From assembly GCA_016705575.1 (NCBI GenBank), contig JADIXX010000008.1, forward strand, positions 496,001 to 560,000: a stretch of DNA of 64,000 nucleotides. Direction: 5' to 3'. Both the position numbers and the translations under genes were made by a program. Numbering within the stretch: the first letter of the stretch is position 1; each line of letters begins with the position of its first letter. The notes beneath the pieces were generated by a model that saw only the letters and a program-made list of their open reading frames with translations, was not told the DNA's origin and did not search any database. The DNA is from Candidatus Aalborgicola defluviihabitans (lineage in GTDB: Bacteria; Pseudomonadota; Gammaproteobacteria; Burkholderiales; Burkholderiaceae_C). Shown here in pieces: positions 40,731-49,121 of this stretch.

Positions 40731-42338
40731 TCAGTCCGGCACCAAGATCGTGGGCACGGCTATGGCCATCGTATTGGGGTAATCGCGGCTGAAGTGCAGA
40801 CCACGGCTCTCGTGGCGCGAGTGTGCGCTACGCACGATCAGCTCCGCCACCTGAACCAAATTACGCAGCTCCAGCAGGTCGCGTGTGACATGAAAGTGCG
40901 CGTAAAACTCCTGAATTTCACCCTGTAACAAAGCAATACGGTGGCTGGCGCGCTCCAGGCGTTTGTTGGTGCGCACAATGCCCACGTAGTCCCACATGAA
41001 GCGGCGCAGCTCGTCCCAGTTGTGCGAGATAACCACGGCTTCGTCGGCATCAGTCACCCGGCTGTCATCCCACGCGGGCAGGGCCGGTGGTTGGGGCAGG
41101 GGCGTGGCCACGATGTCGGTTGCCGCCGAGCGGGCAAACACCATGCATTCCACCAGTGAGTTGCTGGCCAAGCGGTTGGCGCCGTGCAGGCCGGTGTAGG
41201 TGGCCTCGCCAATGGCGTGCAGGCCGGCAATGTCGGTGCGGCCGCTCAAATCCACATGGATGCCGCCGCAGGTGTAGTGTGCCGCCGGCACAACGGGAAT
41301 GGGCTGCTTGGAAATGTCAATGCCTAGTTGCATGCAGCGTGCGTAAATGTTGGGAAAGTGCTCCAGCAAAAAGGCCAACGGCTGGTGCGAAATGTCCAGG
41401 TACACGCAGTCAAAACCGCCCTTTTTCATCTCGAAGTCAATCGCGCGGGCCACCACGTCGCGCGGCGCCAGCTCGGCGCGCTCGTCATGCTGGGGCATGA
41501 AGCGGGTTCCATCGGGCAGCAGCAGCCGCCCGCCCTCGCCGCGCACCGCTTCCGAAATCAGGTAGGACTTGGCATGCGGGTGGTACAGGCAGGTGGGATG
41601 GAACTGGATGAATTCCATGTTCGTCACCCGGCATCCGGCGCGCCAAGCGGCGGCTATGCCGTCGCCGGTGGCGGTATCAGGGTTGGTGGTGTAGAGGTAC
41701 ACCTTGCCCGCCCCGCCGGTGGCCAGAATGGTGTGTGGTGCGCTAAAGGTGAGCACCGTGTCAGTGGCCTCGTCCAGCGCGTACAGGCCCAGGCAGCGGT
41801 TGTCCGTGGCGTCACCCGCAGAAGCCAAACCCAGCTTGCGTTCGGTAATCAGGTCCACGAGCGTGTGGTTCTCGAACAGCGTGATGTTGGGTGTGCGGCG
41901 CACGGTCGCTATCAACGTCTTTTGCACGGCCGCACCCGTCGCATCGGTCACGTGCACGATGCGCCGTGCGCTGTGGCCGCCTTCACGCGTCAGGTGCAAA
42001 TGGCCGTCTTCTTCGGAAAAGGGCACACCCAATTCGCGCAGCCAGGCAATGCTTTCGGGCGAATGCTCCACCACAAAACGCGTGGCCGCCGGGTCAGACA
42101 AACCGGCACCAGCCACCAGGGTGTCCTGCACATGGGCGTCGAAGCTGTCGCCCTCGGCCAGCACGGCCGCAATGCCACCCTGCGCCCAGTTGCTGGAGCC
42201 ATCGCTCATGCCGCGCTTGGTCAGCACCGCCACGCGGTGGGTGGGTGCCAAATGCAAGGCCGCCGACAAGCCGGCCAAGCCGCTGCCGACAATCAGGACG
42301 TCAAAGTGGTAATGCGCAGCAGAGAGAGAAGTGGTCAT
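40731..42338 (-). CDS. nadB: L-aspartate oxidase
   Basis: 535 residues; FAD enzyme oxidising L-aspartate to iminoaspartate, first step of de novo NAD synthesis. Features are the FAD-binding DVLIVGSGLAGLSAALHLAP, SNWAQGGIAAVLAEGDSFDA, the active-site region REGGHSARRIVHVTDATGAA, HPTCLYHPHAKSYLISEAVR, and YTCGGIHVDLSGRTDIAGLH. It is convergent with nadC-nadA, so the three NAD genes are clustered but in two transcripts. A dispersed repeat lies 6 bp upstream of the start, in the 5' region. Confidence 0.95.
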   Translation of the reverse strand: MTTSLSAAHYHFDVLIVGSGLAGLSAALHLAPTHRVAVLTKRGMSDGSSNWAQGGIAAVLAEGDSFDAHVQDTLVAGAGLSDPAATRFVVEHSPESIAWLRELGVPFSEEDGHLHLTREGGHSARRIVHVTDATGAAVQKTLIATVRRTPNITLFENHTLVDLITERKLGLASAGDATDNRCLGLYALDEATDTVLTFSAPHTILATGGAGKVYLYTTNPDTATGDGIAAAWRAGCRVTNMEFIQFHPTCLYHPHAKSYLISEAVRGEGGRLLLPDGTRFMPQHDERAELAPRDVVARAIDFEMKKGGFDCVYLDISHQPLAFLLEHFPNIYARCMQLGIDISKQPIPVVPAAHYTCGGIHVDLSGRTDIAGLHAIGEATYTGLHGANRLASNSLVECMVFARSAATDIVATPLPQPPALPAWDDSRVTDADEAVVISHNWDELRRFMWDYVGIVRTNKRLERASHRIALLQGEIQEFYAHFHVTRDLLELRNLVQVAELIVRSAHSRHESRGLHFSRDYPNTMAIAVPTILVPD

Positions 42339-42343
42339 GTAAA

Positions 42344-42393
42344 TACTACTTTTTTGATAGCTGCCTATGCAGTATTGACGAGGGCTAGAGGCC
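42344..42393 (+). repeat. Dispersed repeat, copy 11
   Basis: TACTACTTTTTTGATAGCTG, then CCTATGCAGTATTGACGAGG and GCTAGAGGCC. It lies between the nadB start and the end of the dipeptidase gene. The 3' half equals the consensus. Confidence 0.85.
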
Positions 42394-42422
42394 TATTGGA
42401 TAAAACTTTTTATGAAACTGGT

Positions 42423-43586
42423 TCAGATCGTGGGCAAAGTCTGCAGCAAAAGACGCTGCACATTGCCACCCATGATGGCGCGGATGTCACCAGCGTTGAA
42501 GCCAGCCGCCATCAGGCCTTCGGTCAACTGCGGCAGGCCCGTTGCGTCAAACGGCATGCGGGTGGCACCGTCAAAGTCGGAGCCCAACCCTACATGGGCT
42601 ACGCCCACCTGGTCCACCGCATATCGGATGGCTTTGACGATGGCGGGAACATCGGGCTGGCACACCGCGCCGTCCCAGTAGCCAATGCCCACCACGCCGC
42701 CGGTGGCAGCAATGCGCCGCAGGTGGTCGTCCGTCAGGTTGCGCGGGCCTGGGCAGGTTCCGGCTACGCCCGTGTGCGAGACCAGCAGGGGACGTTTGGC
42801 CATGGCCAGCACGTCGTCAATCAGGGGTTTGGAGGCGTGGGCCAGGTCAATCAGCATGCCCTTTTCCTCCAACTTGGCAACCACTTGGCGGCCAAAGGGC
42901 GTCAGCCCTCCCTTTTCCAGCCCATGGGCGGAGCCGCCAACTTCGTTGTCAAAAAAGTGCGTCAGGCCCGTGATGCGAAAACCGGCGTCATACAGCCGGT
43001 CGACATTTTCCAGCTTGCCTTCCAATGGGTGCAGTCCCTCAGTGGCCAGGATGGCGGCAACACGGTGGCTGTCCTGGCTCCAGGCGGTTATGAAGGCTTG
43101 CAGATCCTGCCGGCTCTTGACCACCACCAGGCGGCCCTGGCTATCTTGCGCGGCACGGTGCAATTTTTCGCCCATGTACAGGGCGCGTGCCAGCAAGCTG
43201 TTCCAGGTGGCCGTGGGCCAGCGCTGGGCCATGGCTAGCAGCGTAATGCTGTCGGTATCAGAACCATTGCGTTCGTAGTTCAAACCCTTGGGCGTTTTGG
43301 TGACGGTGGCAAACACCTGCAGGGCCACATGGCCGTCCAGCAGACGCGGCAAGTCGACGTGGCCACGCTCGTAGCGTTGCAGCAGGTCGCGGTTCCACAA
43401 GAGGGCATCGTCATGCAAATCGGCCACAAACAGCGCCTGGTGCGCAGCGGTGGCTGGGGCACTGGCCGCATAGGGCGCAGGGTGTGTGACGGTGTTCATA
43501 TGCCCATCAACGATAGTGGGCACATTGAAAAAAACCAACAAGCCAACGACCAGCAGCACCAGCGTGCCTATTACAGTTTTGCGCAT
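42423..43586 (-). CDS. Membrane dipeptidase (renal dipeptidase family, M19)
   Basis: 387 residues. An N-terminal membrane anchor (TVIGTLVLLVVGLLVFFNVP, residues about 5-24) is followed by a zinc amidohydrolase-fold domain. Metal and family motifs are FVADLHDDALLW (HxD), AILATEGLHPLEG, the MLIDLAHASKPLIDDVLAM region, LLVSHTGVAG and VAHVGLGSDFDGATRMPFD. The enzyme should hydrolyse dipeptides, often with D-residues, on the periplasmic side. The start could be either of two adjacent ATGs (43589 or 43586). The small conserved gene at 43603-43926 lies directly upstream. Confidence 0.87.
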   Translation of the reverse strand: MRKTVIGTLVLLVVGLLVFFNVPTIVDGHMNTVTHPAPYAASAPATAAHQALFVADLHDDALLWNRDLLQRYERGHVDLPRLLDGHVALQVFATVTKTPKGLNYERNGSDTDSITLLAMAQRWPTATWNSLLARALYMGEKLHRAAQDSQGRLVVVKSRQDLQAFITAWSQDSHRVAAILATEGLHPLEGKLENVDRLYDAGFRITGLTHFFDNEVGGSAHGLEKGGLTPFGRQVVAKLEEKGMLIDLAHASKPLIDDVLAMAKRPLLVSHTGVAGTCPGPRNLTDDHLRRIAATGGVVGIGYWDGAVCQPDVPAIVKAIRYAVDQVGVAHVGLGSDFDGATRMPFDATGLPQLTEGLMAAGFNAGDIRAIMGGNVQRLLLQTLPTI

Positions 43587-43602
43587 CAATGGGCCTATTC
43601 GG

Positions 43603-43926
43603 TCATTCGGCCTGGTGCAGAGCAGCCAGGTTGATCAGCGCCGACACCACTTCCGACTTGAAACCCACCCGACTCTGGCCATCCTGGTGGCCGCCGCTCA
43701 TGATGAGCTTTTGCAGGTATTCCACGCAGTCGCGGTGGCCCCAGAACTTCTCGATGGCCAGGGCGATGCGGACATGGTGCTCGGCAATGACAGCCATTTC
43801 GTGGTCGATGCGGGCCTGTAGCGGACGCTCATGCAGAGGCATGGGGCGCGTGGGCAAATCCTCTTCCTCCCATTGCAATGAGGGAAAGCCGGTTTCGACA
43901 TAGCGTGAATCGTTGAAATCTGGCAC
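43603..43926 (-). CDS. Conserved small protein, unknown function
   Basis: 107 residues: MPDFNDSRYVETGFPSLQWE, ARIDHEMAVIAEHHVRIALA and GHRDCVEYLQKLIMSGGHQD. Acidic N-terminal half, helical middle, no signal or membrane segment. It resembles hypothetical proteins of Burkholderiales that I cannot name. It ends 16 bp before the dipeptidase start, so the two probably share an mRNA. Confidence 0.6.
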   Translation of the reverse strand: MPDFNDSRYVETGFPSLQWEEEDLPTRPMPLHERPLQARIDHEMAVIAEHHVRIALAIEKFWGHRDCVEYLQKLIMSGGHQDGQSRVGFKSEVVSALINLAALHQAE

Positions 43927-44014
43927 GAAAGTAATGTTCTTCTACAGGGATAGCCACCAGTGCGTATTATTCCGCAAAGCGGCGGGTGTCACAGCCCCAC
44001 GGCACAATAGATGC

Positions 44015-45508
44015 ATGCCCAATCTACCACCCTTTGTCCCACCCCAACGCTTTACCGACGCCGCTTCAGCCCTGGCCCAGGTCACCCGCATCTACGACGG
44101 CAGCATTCACCACCTGCGCCAGGCCATGCAGGACTTCGTGGGCGGCGCCGATGCCATGGGCCATGTGCGGGCCTGCTACCCCATGGTGCGCATCCATACC
44201 GACACGGTTTCGCGCACCATCTCCCCCGAGAGTGCGCGCCTGAGCTACGGCTTTGTGGCCGGACCCGGCCGATTTGAGACCACGCTGACTCGGCCTGACT
44301 TGTATTCGCACTACTACCTGAACCAGTTCAACCTGCTGCTGCAAAACCACGGCGTGGAGCTGGAGGTGGGCACCAGCTCGCAGCCCATACCGGTGCACTT
44401 CTCGTTTGCCGAAAACGACCATGTAGAAGGTAACCTGACGGCACAGCGGAGAACCCGGATGCGCGACGTTTTCGACCTGCCCGACCTGGCCGCCATGGAC
44501 GACGGCATTGCCAACGGCACCTACCAGCCACGCGCCGGCGAGCCCGAACCCCTGTCGTTGTTTACCGCGCCCCGGGTGGATTACTCGCTGCACCGGCTGC
44601 GGCATTACACCGGAACCAGTCCTGAGCATTTTCAGAACTTTGTGTTGTTCACCAACTACCAGTTCTACATTGACGAATTCATCGCCCTGGGGCACGCCGC
44701 CATGGCCGACCCCACCAGCGAATACATTGCTTTTATCCAGCCGGGCAATGTGGTGACGCGACGTGTGGGGTTGGAGGCCGAGCCGGCCGACGCCCTGGGC
44801 AAGGAGCCACCACGCCTGCCGCAGATGCCGGGCTATCACCTGGTGCGTGCCGACAACGCAGGTATCACCATGGTCAACATTGGCGTGGGGCCTGCCAATG
44901 CCAAGAACATTACCGACCACATTGCCGTACTGCGGCCACACGCCTGGATCATGTTGGGTCATTGCGCAGGCCTGCGCACCACGCAGCAACTGGGCGACTA
45001 TGTGCTGGCCCACGGCTATGTGCGCGAAGACCATGTGCTTGACGAGGAGTTGCCCCTGTGGGTACCGATCCCCGCTCTGGCCGAAATCCAGGTGGCGCTG
45101 GAGCAGGCGGTGGCAGACGTTACACAGATCAAGGGCGCTGCACTGAAAAGCATCATGCGCACCGGCACCGTGGCATCCACCGACAACCGCAACTGGGAGC
45201 TACTGCCCGACAACCAGCCCCAGCGCCGTTTTAGCCAAAGCCGCGCCATCGCCCTGGACATGGAAAGTGCCACCATTGCCGCCAACGGGTTCCGCTTTAG
45301 GGTGCCTTACGGCACCTTGCTGTGTGTGAGTGACAAGCCACTGCATGGCGAGATCAAGCTGCCCGGCATGGCCAACCACTTCTACCGTGAGCGGGTAGAC
45401 CAGCACTTGCGCATCGGCATGCGGGCCATTGAACTGCTGCGCGCCCAGGGCACCGAGCAATTGCACAGCCGCAAGCTGCGCAGCTTTTCCGAAGTGGCCT
45501 TTCAGTAA
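44015..45508 (+). CDS. amn: AMP nucleosidase
   Basis: 497 residues; splits AMP to adenine and ribose 5-phosphate, controlling the adenylate pool. Marks are VRACYPMVRIHTDTVSRTIS, GRFETTLTRPDLYSHYYLNQ, VHFSFAENDHVEGNL, FVLFTNYQFYIDEFIALGHA, and the phosphorylase-like C-terminal domain GITMVNIGVGPANAKNITDH, MLGHCAGLR, ALDMESATIAANGFRFRVPY and LLCVSDKPLHGEIKLPGMAN. The ATG at 44015 is chosen because homology starts there; the frame is open to 43913 but lacks support. Confidence 0.94.
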   Translation: MPNLPPFVPPQRFTDAASALAQVTRIYDGSIHHLRQAMQDFVGGADAMGHVRACYPMVRIHTDTVSRTISPESARLSYGFVAGPGRFETTLTRPDLYSHYYLNQFNLLLQNHGVELEVGTSSQPIPVHFSFAENDHVEGNLTAQRRTRMRDVFDLPDLAAMDDGIANGTYQPRAGEPEPLSLFTAPRVDYSLHRLRHYTGTSPEHFQNFVLFTNYQFYIDEFIALGHAAMADPTSEYIAFIQPGNVVTRRVGLEAEPADALGKEPPRLPQMPGYHLVRADNAGITMVNIGVGPANAKNITDHIAVLRPHAWIMLGHCAGLRTTQQLGDYVLAHGYVREDHVLDEELPLWVPIPALAEIQVALEQAVADVTQIKGAALKSIMRTGTVASTDNRNWELLPDNQPQRRFSQSRAIALDMESATIAANGFRFRVPYGTLLCVSDKPLHGEIKLPGMANHFYRERVDQHLRIGMRAIELLRAQGTEQLHSRKLRSFSEVAFQ

Positions 45509-45616
45509 GGCCCCAACCCCCCGGCACAACCCCCCCCACAAATTTTTTTGCACTTGCCCGGGGTGGCCTCACACCCAAAGCCCCACCGACTGGGATAACT
45601 TGCATAGGAAATCACC

Positions 45617-45908
45617 ATGAAATCCGCCACTCTTCTTGCCTCACTGGCCATGCTGGCAGCCACTACAGTACTCCCCTCAGCCGGTGTTCGGGGGCGGGAT
45701 CCCATCAAGGCCGACCGCGAGCCAAAAACCGCAACGGCAAACGGGGCTAACGGCATAAAGGAAGTGAGGCGCGTCCCCAACACCTGGCCACGGGTGGCGT
45801 TATTTCACCGACCCCGCAACACGCCGCGCGGTTGTCATTAGTCCGCAAGGTGACTATTACTACAGCCGCGGCATGGGTCTGCACTGGATCGCTGCAGAAC
45901 AGACGTAG
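45617..45908 (+). CDS. Small exported protein with a one-base frameshift
   Basis: The frame from 45617 has a good ribosome binding site (TAGGAA) and a signal peptide (MKSATLLASLAMLAATTVLP). It runs through DPIKADREPKTATANGANG and NTWPR, then goes out of phase. In the +1 frame a convincing end follows: YFTDPATRRAVVISPQGDYY, YSRGMGLHWIAAEQT, stop at 45908. Removing one G in GGG near 45793-45795 joins them into a 96-residue periplasmic protein. Like rpoA and rpsM this is a single-base insertion, so an error in the sequence is as likely as real decay. Family unknown. Confidence 0.55.
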
Positions 45909-46109
45909 CCCCGAAGTGACAGCAGCGTCTGCGCCACTCCACCTAGCACCTTGCTGCGCGGCTGGTAGCCCTTGCGGCCATTGAGCCCGGGCTTCGCCGT
46001 AGTCTCAAACTTCCAATTGGCCTGGCCATTTTTGGCCAACACGGCCAGCCCAGCCACATGCCCCTGCCAAGTCCCGGTTTACCTGGGTAACTTAATTTTT
46101 GAATTTACA

Positions 46110-46146
46110 TTGCACACAATTTAATTGTGTACTATAATAAAACCCA
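46110..46146 (+). promoter_or_regulatory. ohrR promoter with OhrR-type operator; predicted leaderless start
   Basis: TTGCAC (46110-46115), 17 bp, TATAAT (46133-46138), then 7 nt and the ATG at 46146. The perfect palindrome ACACAAT-TTA-ATTGTGT (46114-46130) fills the spacer and closely resembles known OhrR operators (TACAATT...AATTGTA type). OhrR would block its own promoter, and oxidised OhrR would release it. No Shine-Dalgarno site precedes the start. Confidence 0.75.
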
Positions 46147-46610
46147 TGCCACGCAAATCATCCACCGTTCAACCCAACCCAGCCCAGCAATTGGACAACC
46201 AGTTGTGCTTTTCGCTGTATTCGGCTTCGCTGGCCATGACCAAGCTGTACAAGCCGCTGTTGGATGCGCTGGCGTTGACTTACCCACAATACCTGGTGAT
46301 GCTAGTGCTGTGGGAGAGTGACGGCCCCAGCGTCTCCGCACTGGGTGAACGCCTGTCTCTGGACTCTGGCACCCTGACGCCCTTGCTCAAACGCATGGAA
46401 GCCGCTGGCTGGTTGCAACGCCAGCGCTCCAGCGAAGACGAGCGCCGCGTGCACGTCTGGCTTAGCCCCGCCGGACGCCAGTTGCAGGCCCGCGCTGCCC
46501 ACATTCCCGGTTGCGTGCTGGCCCAAAGCGGCCTGCAACTGGGCGAGATGGTGGCGCTCAATCAGAAGATTAAACACGTGCGTGGCGCCATGCAAACCCA
46601 CGCCGCCTGA
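46146..46610 (+). CDS. ohrR: MarR-family organic hydroperoxide repressor OhrR
   Basis: 154 residues of the MarR family. The N-terminal LDNQLCFSLYSASLAMTKLY contains the peroxide-sensing cysteine (C21) of OhrR proteins; LTYPQYLVMLVLWE and the winged helix LGERLSLDSGTLTPLLKRME, RQRSSEDERRVHVWLS follow. OhrR binds DNA when reduced and releases when the cysteine is oxidised by organic peroxides. The operator in its promoter and the ohr gene 736 bp downstream make the assignment firm. Unusually, a P460-like cytochrome gene lies between the two. Confidence 0.9.
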   Translation: MPRKSSTVQPNPAQQLDNQLCFSLYSASLAMTKLYKPLLDALALTYPQYLVMLVLWESDGPSVSALGERLSLDSGTLTPLLKRMEAAGWLQRQRSSEDERRVHVWLSPAGRQLQARAAHIPGCVLAQSGLQLGEMVALNQKIKHVRGAMQTHAA

Positions 46611-46652
46611 CCTATTTACCTATTCACCCATCCACCCACCGGAACCACCACC

Positions 46653-47285
46653 ATGACAACACCCTCCACCTTCCGCACCCATTGGGTTCGAGCCGCCTTG
46701 GCCCTTGCCTTGGGCGTCACCGTAATCGGCCAGATCGCCTATGCTGCCAACACGGTTGATGTGAATGACGCGAGCTTTCGCTGCATGCGCCAGATGGCCC
46801 AGGTGCGTCACTTCTATGTGGACAACCTGCTGGGCAATGTCCTGGACACGGTCAAGGTCGCCAATGACCCCAAGGGGGCGGTCTATCCGGCGGGCTCTGT
46901 GGTGCAACTGGTGCCCACCGAGGCCATGGTCAAGCGCGAGGCAGGTTTTAGCCCCGCCACGGGCGACTGGGAATTCTTTGAGCTGGAAGTCAACGACAAG
47001 GGCACCCACATCGGCAAGCGCGGCTTTGCGGACGTAAACAACCGCTTTGGCAAGAACTGCTTCTCCTGCCACGCCCCAGCGCGCGAGAAATTTGACTTTG
47101 TCTGCGAATCCGACCACGGCTGCGAGGCGATTCCGATCGACCACAAGATGACCGGCGCCCTGCAACGCTCTGACCCGCGCTGCGGCCCTGCTGTTCCCGA
47201 AGCAGGCGACACCCTGGCACTGTGGAAGCTGCGCGCCCTGGTCGTCATTGGCAGCACGATTGGCTGGTTCAAGAGCCTGATTTGA
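46653..47285 (+). CDS. Exported P460-like c-type cytochrome
   Basis: 210 residues with a signal sequence (residues about 12-31, RAALALALGVTVIGQIAYAA). One c-type haem motif CFSCH lies at 136-140 (GKNCFSCHAP), near the C-terminal third, the usual place in cytochrome P460 family proteins. Pieces such as VYPAGSVVQLVPTEAMVKRE and GDWEFFELEVNDKGTHIGKR also fit. Further cysteines (FVCESDHGCEAI) may form a disulfide. P460 proteins can oxidise hydroxylamine or bind NO with a lysine-crosslinked haem, but the cross-link cannot be seen from sequence. It sits between ohrR and ohr on the same strand, so a peroxide-linked role is suggested. Confidence 0.78.
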   Translation: MTTPSTFRTHWVRAALALALGVTVIGQIAYAANTVDVNDASFRCMRQMAQVRHFYVDNLLGNVLDTVKVANDPKGAVYPAGSVVQLVPTEAMVKREAGFSPATGDWEFFELEVNDKGTHIGKRGFADVNNRFGKNCFSCHAPAREKFDFVCESDHGCEAIPIDHKMTGALQRSDPRCGPAVPEAGDTLALWKLRALVVIGSTIGWFKSLI

Positions 47286-47346
47286 CCTGCATTCACTTTT
47301 ACCCAACCGCCCACTTCTGGGCATCAACGCAAGAAAGCACCCCACC

Positions 47347-47775
47347 ATGAGCACCCCTCTGCAAAAAGTCATCTACCAGGCCCACGCCAAATCCACCGGT
47401 GGCCGCGACGGCACCACCCGCACCTCGGACGGGCTGCTGGACCTCAAACTCGCCGTTCCCAAGGAAATGGGCGGCGCTGGCGGCGGCGTCAATCCCGAGC
47501 AACTGTTTGCAGCCGGCTACAGCGCCTGCTTTATCGGTGCCATGAAGTTTGTGGCGGGCACGCAGAAGATTGCCCTGCCCGCTGACACCAGCATCGACGC
47601 CACCGTGGGCATCGGCCCCATCCCGGCCGGCTTTGGCATCGAAGTGCAACTGGTGGTCAGCATCCCCGGCATGGAGCGCGCCGCCGCCGAGGCCCTGGTG
47701 GCCAAAGCGCACCAGGTGTGCCCCTACTCCAACGCCACCCGTGGCAACATTGAAGTAACCCTTACCGTTGCATAA
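47347..47775 (+). CDS. ohr: Organic hydroperoxide resistance protein Ohr
   Basis: 142 residues, OsmC/Ohr family. The thiol peroxidase reduces organic peroxides with lipoylated partners. Catalytic cysteines are C61 in FAAGYSACFIGAM and C125 in AHQVCPYSNATRGN; the start YQAHAKSTGGRDGTTRTSDG supplies the conserved arginine. An AAGAAAG lies before the ATG. It is preceded by the cytochrome gene at 62 bp and probably transcribed from the ohrR promoter. A dispersed repeat lies 6 bp after the stop. Confidence 0.95.
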   Translation: MSTPLQKVIYQAHAKSTGGRDGTTRTSDGLLDLKLAVPKEMGGAGGGVNPEQLFAAGYSACFIGAMKFVAGTQKIALPADTSIDATVGIGPIPAGFGIEVQLVVSIPGMERAAAEALVAKAHQVCPYSNATRGNIEVTLTVA

Positions 47776-47781
47776 CAGAAC

Positions 47782-47830
47782 GGCCTCTAGCCCTCGTCAG
47801 ATATACGCAAGTAGCTATTCATTCAATAGT
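47782..47830 (-). repeat. Dispersed repeat, copy 12
   Basis: Minus strand ACTATTGAATGAATAGCTAC, then TTGCGTATATCTGACGAGGG and CTAGAGGCC. It starts directly behind ohr; a well-preserved copy. Confidence 0.85.
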
Positions 47831-47954
47831 AATTTGGGGATTCAAGGTTTCGAACCAAGCCTGGGCGACAGCGCTGCATAGATTATTGGCAGCCCTGTCG
47901 CCCACGTGCGCCTTGTGGGTTGTTGGGCCAACCGCTTTGCATTAAGGTCAGGAC

Positions 47955-49082
47955 ATGATGAACACCACCGCCACCACCCTGCTGGTTCGCAAGGACCATT
48001 TGCAAACCACCACCCTGCAAAGCACGCCCCTGTCCACTCTGGCCGACGGTCAGGTGCGCGTGGGAATTGACCGCTTTGCGCTCACCTCCAACAACATCAC
48101 CTATGCGGCCATGGGTGACGCCATGCAGTACTGGCACTTCTTTCCAGTCGCACCCGGCGCCGATGGCGTGCAGTGGGGCAGTATTCCGGTGTGGGGCTTT
48201 GGCACAGTGACGCAGTCGCACCACCCCGACGTGGCCGTGGGCGAACGCCTGTACGGCTACTTCCCCATGGCCAACACGGTAGACCTGACGCCGGCCAAGG
48301 CCTCAGCCTCGGCCTTCTTTGACGGCGCACCGCACCGCGCTGAACTGCACAGCGTCTACAACCAATACCTGCGCTGTGCCCGTGATCCGTTCTACACCGC
48401 CGACACCGAAGACGTGCAGGCCCTGTTGCGCCCGCTGTTCATCACCTCGTGGTTGATTGACGATTTTCTGGCCGACAACCAATTCTTTGGCGCCACCGCT
48501 GACCCGACGCAACCGGCCCAGCTGCTCCTCTCCAGCGCCTCCAGCAAAACAGCCTACGGCACGGCCTTCCAGTTGGCACAACGCGCGGGTATCGAGGTGG
48601 TGGGACTGACCTCGCCCGGCAACGTGGCCTTCTGCGAAAGTCTGGGCTGCTACCACCGCGTGCTGACGTATGACCAGCTCTACGACATCGGGCCGGATGC
48701 GCCCAGCATTTACGTGGACTTTGCCGGCAACGCGGCGTTTCGCAAGGCATTGCACACGCACTGCCGGGGCTTGAAGTTCAGCAGTTCCATTGGTGCCACC
48801 CATGTGGACGATATGGGCGGCGCCAAAGACCTGCCCGGCCCCAAGGCCACCCTGTTTTTTGCCCCGGCCCAGATCAAGAAGCGCAGCGCCGAATGGGGCG
48901 CTCAGGGCCTGGGTCAGCGGCTGGTGCAATCCTGGGCCGCCTTTGTGGCCCGGGCTACCAACCCCGCACAACCCTGGCTGCAAGTGCAATACCATGCGGG
49001 AGGTGATGCAGCGTTAGCAGCCTACCAGCAGGTGCTGGGTGGCAAAGGCGATCCGCGCCAGGGGCATATCCTGTCGCTCTAG
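47955..49082 (+). CDS. DUF2855 family protein (MDR-like)
   Basis: 375 residues. The sequence VRVGIDRFALTSNNITYAAM, MGDAMQYWHFFPVAPGADGV, PVWGFGTVTQSHHPDVAVGE and QLLLSSASSKTAYGTAFQLA identifies DUF2855, a group with the two-domain layout of medium-chain reductases and a degenerate Rossmann motif. No zinc ligands. Function is not known. It begins 125 bp behind a dispersed repeat and ends 39 bp before the phosphoesterase, and could be transcribed with it. Confidence 0.8.
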   Translation: MMNTTATTLLVRKDHLQTTTLQSTPLSTLADGQVRVGIDRFALTSNNITYAAMGDAMQYWHFFPVAPGADGVQWGSIPVWGFGTVTQSHHPDVAVGERLYGYFPMANTVDLTPAKASASAFFDGAPHRAELHSVYNQYLRCARDPFYTADTEDVQALLRPLFITSWLIDDFLADNQFFGATADPTQPAQLLLSSASSKTAYGTAFQLAQRAGIEVVGLTSPGNVAFCESLGCYHRVLTYDQLYDIGPDAPSIYVDFAGNAAFRKALHTHCRGLKFSSSIGATHVDDMGGAKDLPGPKATLFFAPAQIKKRSAEWGAQGLGQRLVQSWAAFVARATNPAQPWLQVQYHAGGDAALAAYQQVLGGKGDPRQGHILSL

Positions 49083-49121
49083 CCTCCGTGGTGACGCTAG
49101 CCCCCTAGTACAGGAGACATT

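Noticed and set aside
41328..43238. 636-codon plus-strand frame across nadB and the dipeptidase gene
   Set aside because: It spans two unrelated minus-strand genes and a repeat copy; a chance open frame.
45860..46057. Minus-strand 65-codon frame (MAGLAVLAKNG...)
   Set aside because: Looks somewhat protein-like, but overlaps the 3' end of the small exported gene, has no ribosome binding site and no family match that I can name.
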